This document shows positions 5,050 through 6,422 of a stretch of 6,422 bases of DNA, in pieces. How positions within the stretch are numbered: position 1 is the first letter of the stretch; the number at the start of each line of letters is the position of its first letter. The position numbers and the translations under genes are program-made. The stretch spans positions 1 to 6,422 of the forward strand of contig JASHYF010000107.1 of assembly GCA_030043235.1 (NCBI GenBank), given 5' to 3'. This DNA is from Solirubrobacteraceae bacterium. Lineage in GTDB: Bacteria > Actinomycetota > Thermoleophilia > Solirubrobacterales > Solirubrobacteraceae. The notes under the pieces were generated by a model, which saw only the letters and a program-made list of their open reading frames with translations, searched no databases and was not told the DNA's origin.

Positions 5050-6422
5050 GTGTCACCGCCGTTCGGCTTCCTGTTGGCCGCGGAACCGCCCTCCCGCAGG
5101 GTTGGAGCCGTGGTCGCGCTCGCGGCGGTGGCGCTGTCGACGGTGATCGTCTATCCGCTCGCGCACGTCACGCCCGTGGTGTCGCTGAGCGTGGTGTATC
5201 TGCCCGCGGTGCTGGTCGTGTCGGTCACCTGGGGCGTATGGCTCGGCGTCGGCAGCGCGGTGCTCAGCGCAGCGGCGTTCAACTTCTTCCACCTGCCTCC
5301 CGTCGGCCACTTCACGATCCAGAACTCAGACAACTGGGTTGCGCTGGTCGCGTTCCTGGTGGTCGCGATCATCGCCAGCTCGGTGGCCGAGGTCACGCGC
5401 GCCCGCACCCGCGATGCGGACGAGCGCCGGCGCGAGGCCGACCTGGCGGCCGAGATGGCGCGGCTGCTGCTGCGCGGCGAGAGCCTCGCCGAGTCGCTGC
5501 CCACGGCTGCCGCGCGCCTCGCGCAGACGCTCGAGCTGGGCTCGGCGGCGATCCAGATGGAGGCGGTCGAGGCGGACGAGCGCACGGTCGCGTTCCCGTT
5601 GCGCGAGGGCACCAGACGCCTGGGGACCTTGGTGGTGGGCGCCGACACCTCCGAGGCGAAGCTGCGCAGGCTGCAGGAGCGCGTCGTCCCCGCGCTGGAG
5701 GCGCTGCTCAGCGCGGCGCTCGAGCGCGAGGGCCTGCTGGGCGGAGTCGTGGAGACGGCGGCGCTGCGTCGCGCGGACACCGTGAAGACGGCGCTGCTGC
5801 GCGCGGTCTCGCACGACCTGCGCTCGCCGCTCACGGCGATCTCGGCAGCCGGCGCGGCGGTCGGATCGCCGTCGCTCTCGCCGGAGGAACGCGAGGAGAT
5901 GGCCAGCGTGATCCAGGAGGAGGCGCGGCGCCTGTCGCGGCTGGTCGACAACCTGCTCGACCTCTCGCGGCTGGAAGCCGGCGCGGCCGAGCCGCACAGG
6001 CAGTGGACCTCGATCGAGGAGCTGATCCGGGGGGCGCTCGCCGAGCTGGCGCCGCGCCCGCAGGACTTCGCCCTGTCGATCGATCGCGACCTGCCGCTCG
6101 TGAAGGTCGACGCCGTGCAGATGGAGCGCGCGTTCGTGAACGTGCTGGAGAACGCGCGGCGCCATTCCGGCGGCCATCCCGTGTCGGTGCGGGCGCGCGC
6201 CGTGCGCACGCTGGCGGGCGAGGGCGACCGGCTGATTGTGCGCGTGGTCGATCGCGGCCCCGGCATCCCCCCAGCGCAGCTGGAGCGCGTGTTCGAGCCG
6301 TTCTACAGCGCCGGCACCGCGCGCGGCGGACGGCGCGGCTCGGGTCTCGGGCTGGCGATCGCGCGCGGCTTCATGGAAGCCAACGGCGGCTCGCTGCACG
6401 TGGAGTCGCTCCCCGGCCAGGG
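5050..6422 (+). CDS. KdpD-like sensor histidine kinase lacking the N-terminal KdpD/Usp half (3' end outside window)
   Basis: A membrane histidine kinase that should autophosphorylate and pass phosphate to a response regulator, probably OmpR type; 457 residues are in the window with no stop yet. Residues about 19-114 form four membrane segments of DUF4118 type, including the KdpD-like stretch FNFFHLPPVGHFTIQNSDNW (77-96). A charged helix follows, then a degenerate GAF-like region (about 140-225). The HisKA H-box is SHDLRSPLT with H255. The HATPase shows the N-box NVLENARRH (N368), G1 DRGPGIP (401-407), F-box FEPFY (415-419) and G2 GSGLGLA (430-436). Full KdpD has about 400 more N-terminal residues (a Walker-type KdpD domain plus Usp). 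Here GTG 5050 is the first ATG/GTG/TTG after an in-frame TGA (5017-5019), so that half is absent. K+ or turgor sensing is therefore unproven. The cognate regulator may lie just downstream. Confidence 0.93.
   Translation, partial: MSPPFGFLLAAEPPSRRVGAVVALAAVALSTVIVYPLAHVTPVVSLSVVYLPAVLVVSVTWGVWLGVGSAVLSAAAFNFFHLPPVGHFTIQNSDNWVALVAFLVVAIIASSVAEVTRARTRDADERRREADLAAEMARLLLRGESLAESLPTAAARLAQTLELGSAAIQMEAVEADERTVAFPLREGTRRLGTLVVGADTSEAKLRRLQERVVPALEALLSAALEREGLLGGVVETAALRRADTVKTALLRAVSHDLRSPLTAISAAGAAVGSPSLSPEEREEMASVIQEEARRLSRLVDNLLDLSRLEAGAAEPHRQWTSIEELIRGALAELAPRPQDFALSIDRDLPLVKVDAVQMERAFVNVLENARRHSGGHPVSVRARAVRTLAGEGDRLIVRVVDRGPGIPPAQLERVFEPFYSAGTARGGRRGSGLGLAIARGFMEANGGSLHVESLPGQ

Noticed and set aside
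5151..6399. Two long minus-strand open frames (371 and 357 codons) opposite the histidine kinase
   Set aside because: The plus strand carries an unbroken kinase with all catalytic boxes; the antisense translations are Ser/Arg- or Gln/Arg-rich with no motif.
1..6422. CRISPR array, tRNA, IS element, phage or plasmid genes
   Set aside because: There are no spaced repeats of CRISPR type, no tRNA T-loop with a matching cloverleaf, and no transposase or integrase motifs. Every long frame with coding character is accounted for by the five genes listed.

Overview
The window is very GC-rich and densely coding, with GTG starts, actinobacterial-type -10 elements and secreted proteins whose Pro-rich linkers and tail domains resemble those of soil Actinomycetota. 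My best guess is the class Thermoleophilia (Solirubrobacterales-like). That rests on protein style and composition, since there is no rRNA or other phylogenetic marker here. Four substantial genes and one gene end are present.

Left part (1-1617): the last 42 codons (41 residues plus stop) of a plus-strand gene, probably a c-type cytochrome, are followed by a 27-bp-arm inverted repeat that looks like a terminator. Next comes serS, seryl-tRNA synthetase, complete and with all class II motifs.

Middle (1618-2632): a perfect 28-bp palindrome overlaps the predicted promoter of a two-headed regulator, with a TetR-type N-terminal half and a MarR-like winged-helix C-terminal half. The palindrome is the obvious candidate operator for autoregulation. 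The regulator gene converges on, and overlaps by 20 bp, the next gene on the minus strand.

Right part (2613-6422): a large secreted, cysteine-rich S53 (sedolisin-like) serine-carboxyl peptidase is read leftward. A histidine kinase is read rightward and runs off the window. The kinase matches the C-terminal half of KdpD (DUF4118 membrane region, HisKA, HATPase) but has no KdpD/Usp sensor half. The roughly 310-355 bp between these divergent genes holds a four-copy, 11-bp-period direct repeat of the kind bound by PhoP/OmpR-family response regulators, just upstream of the peptidase, and a 13-bp GC-rich hairpin nearer the kinase.

serS, the TetR-type gene and the kinase share one start layout: a TANNNT -10 element 6 to 9 bases before a GTG, with no Shine-Dalgarno and, for all three, an in-frame stop just upstream. 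They are probably leaderless or nearly so. I see no CRISPR, tRNA, rRNA, IS element or obvious defence system. The unusual content is regulatory, namely the palindrome, the PhoP-like array and the hairpins, rather than a new gene system.
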